From assembly GCA_022843085.1 (NCBI GenBank), contig JALHOI010000003.1, forward strand, positions 1 to 22,390: a stretch of DNA of 22,390 nucleotides. The letters run 5' to 3'. Below the pieces are notes generated by a model that was given only the letters and a program-made list of their open reading frames with translations, was not told the origin of the DNA and searched no databases. Origin of the DNA: Pseudobdellovibrionaceae bacterium (GTDB lineage: Bacteria; Bdellovibrionota; Bdellovibrionia; Bdellovibrionales; JAMPXM01). Shown here in pieces: positions 21,892 through 22,390 of this stretch; within the stretch, counting starts at the first letter, position 1, and each line of letters starts with the position of its first letter. The position numbers and the translations under genes are program-made.

Positions 21892-22390
21892 ATGATTAAC
21901 GCAGTTCTTACCAAGGTCTTCGGCACCGCGCACGCCCGTGAAATGAAACGGCTTGGCCCGGTGATCTCTCAAATTAACTCTCTCGAGCCGCGCTACAAGG
22001 CGATGAACGACAACGAGTTACAGAATCAAACGGTTTTGTTCAAAGAGCGAATCGCACGAGGCGAAAAACTCGACGCCATTCTGCCCGAAGCGTTTGCCGT
22101 TTGTCGCGAGGCCAGTTCCCGCGTTCTGGGAATGCGACACTACGATGTGCAGTTAATCGGGGGAATGATCCTTCATCGCGGTTCGATCGCCGAAATGCGA
22201 ACAGGCGAAGGAAAGACGTTAGTGGCAACCTTGCCCGCGTATTTGAATGCGCTCGACGGCAAGGGTGTTCACATTGTTACCGTCAACGACTACCTCGCCT
22301 CGCGCGACGCCGAATGGATGGGTCGACTCTACGGCTGGCTCGGCCTGACAACAGCCGTCATCGCACACGGGCAAAACGATGCGCAGAAGA
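21892..22390 (+). CDS. secA: SecA preprotein translocase ATPase, 5' part
   Basis: The first 166 residues are seen; the gene runs off the right edge. The N-terminus (INAVLTKVFGTAHAREMKRLGP) and the Walker A site MRTGEGKT at residues 102-109, the same positions as in E. coli SecA, followed by LVATLPAYLNAL and VHIVTVNDYLASRDAEWMG, are diagnostic. SecA powers export through SecYEG. The ATG has no close ribosome site, so translation may be coupled to trmL. Confidence 0.97.
   Translation, partial: MINAVLTKVFGTAHAREMKRLGPVISQINSLEPRYKAMNDNELQNQTVLFKERIARGEKLDAILPEAFAVCREASSRVLGMRHYDVQLIGGMILHRGSIAEMRTGEGKTLVATLPAYLNALDGKGVHIVTVNDYLASRDAEWMGRLYGWLGLTTAVIAHGQNDAQK

Overview
The window looks like chromosomal DNA from a Gram-negative bacterium. 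The best guess is a deltaproteobacterial or Bdellovibrionota-type organism. The reasons are many lipoproteins and outer-membrane-type proteins, a prkA-yeaH-spoVR cluster, a PII/GlnA pair, a MotA/MotB-like motor pair and moderate GC. No rRNA or intact tRNA was seen, so the taxonomy is an inference from gene content.

Layout. (1) Positions 1-1900, minus strand: a secreted protein of unknown function that runs off the left edge (GTG start at 1048), preceded in transcription by a PhaR-type regulator (1287-1898) that ends in a clear intrinsic terminator. (2) 1899-2406: a 508-base gap. (3) 2407-5604, plus strand: a divergent GspG-like pseudopilin, a long TPR lipoprotein and an overlapping LolB-like lipoprotein. 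The last two match the TPR-lolB arrangement known from Pseudomonas. (4) 5793-10597, plus strand: a tight PrkA kinase, YeaH/DUF444 and SpoVR operon, then a GNAT acetyltransferase. (5) 11249-12391: a small accessory patch with a RAYT-like transposase (minus), a decayed N-terminal fragment of a relative, and a cluster of inverted repeats. (6) 12392-17208: a membrane protein with a degenerate FHA-like N-terminus, one membrane span and C-terminal ankyrin repeats (minus), divergent from a MotB-like protein with an enormous coiled coil and a MotA/TolQ/ZorA-like channel protein (plus), closed by a strong terminator. (7) 17365-18538: an outer-membrane-barrel-like protein and a lipoprotein. (8) 18546-21161, minus strand: glnB then glnA with a terminator, then a GcvH-like protein that lacks the lipoyl lysine. 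(9) 21310-22390, plus strand: trmL and the 5' part of secA.

How they work together. PrkA, YeaH and SpoVR form a conserved stress/starvation module. GlnB and GlnA are the nitrogen-sensing and assimilation pair. The TPR and LolB-like proteins probably serve envelope biogenesis. The most unusual locus is 12392-17208. It encodes an ion-driven 5:2-type motor pair whose MotB-like partner carries about 440 residues of coiled coil, including a gap-free 100-residue tandem duplication, between its membrane helix and its peptidoglycan-binding-type domain. Beside it is an FHA/ankyrin transmembrane protein that could be its sensor or regulator. Its function cannot be read from sequence.
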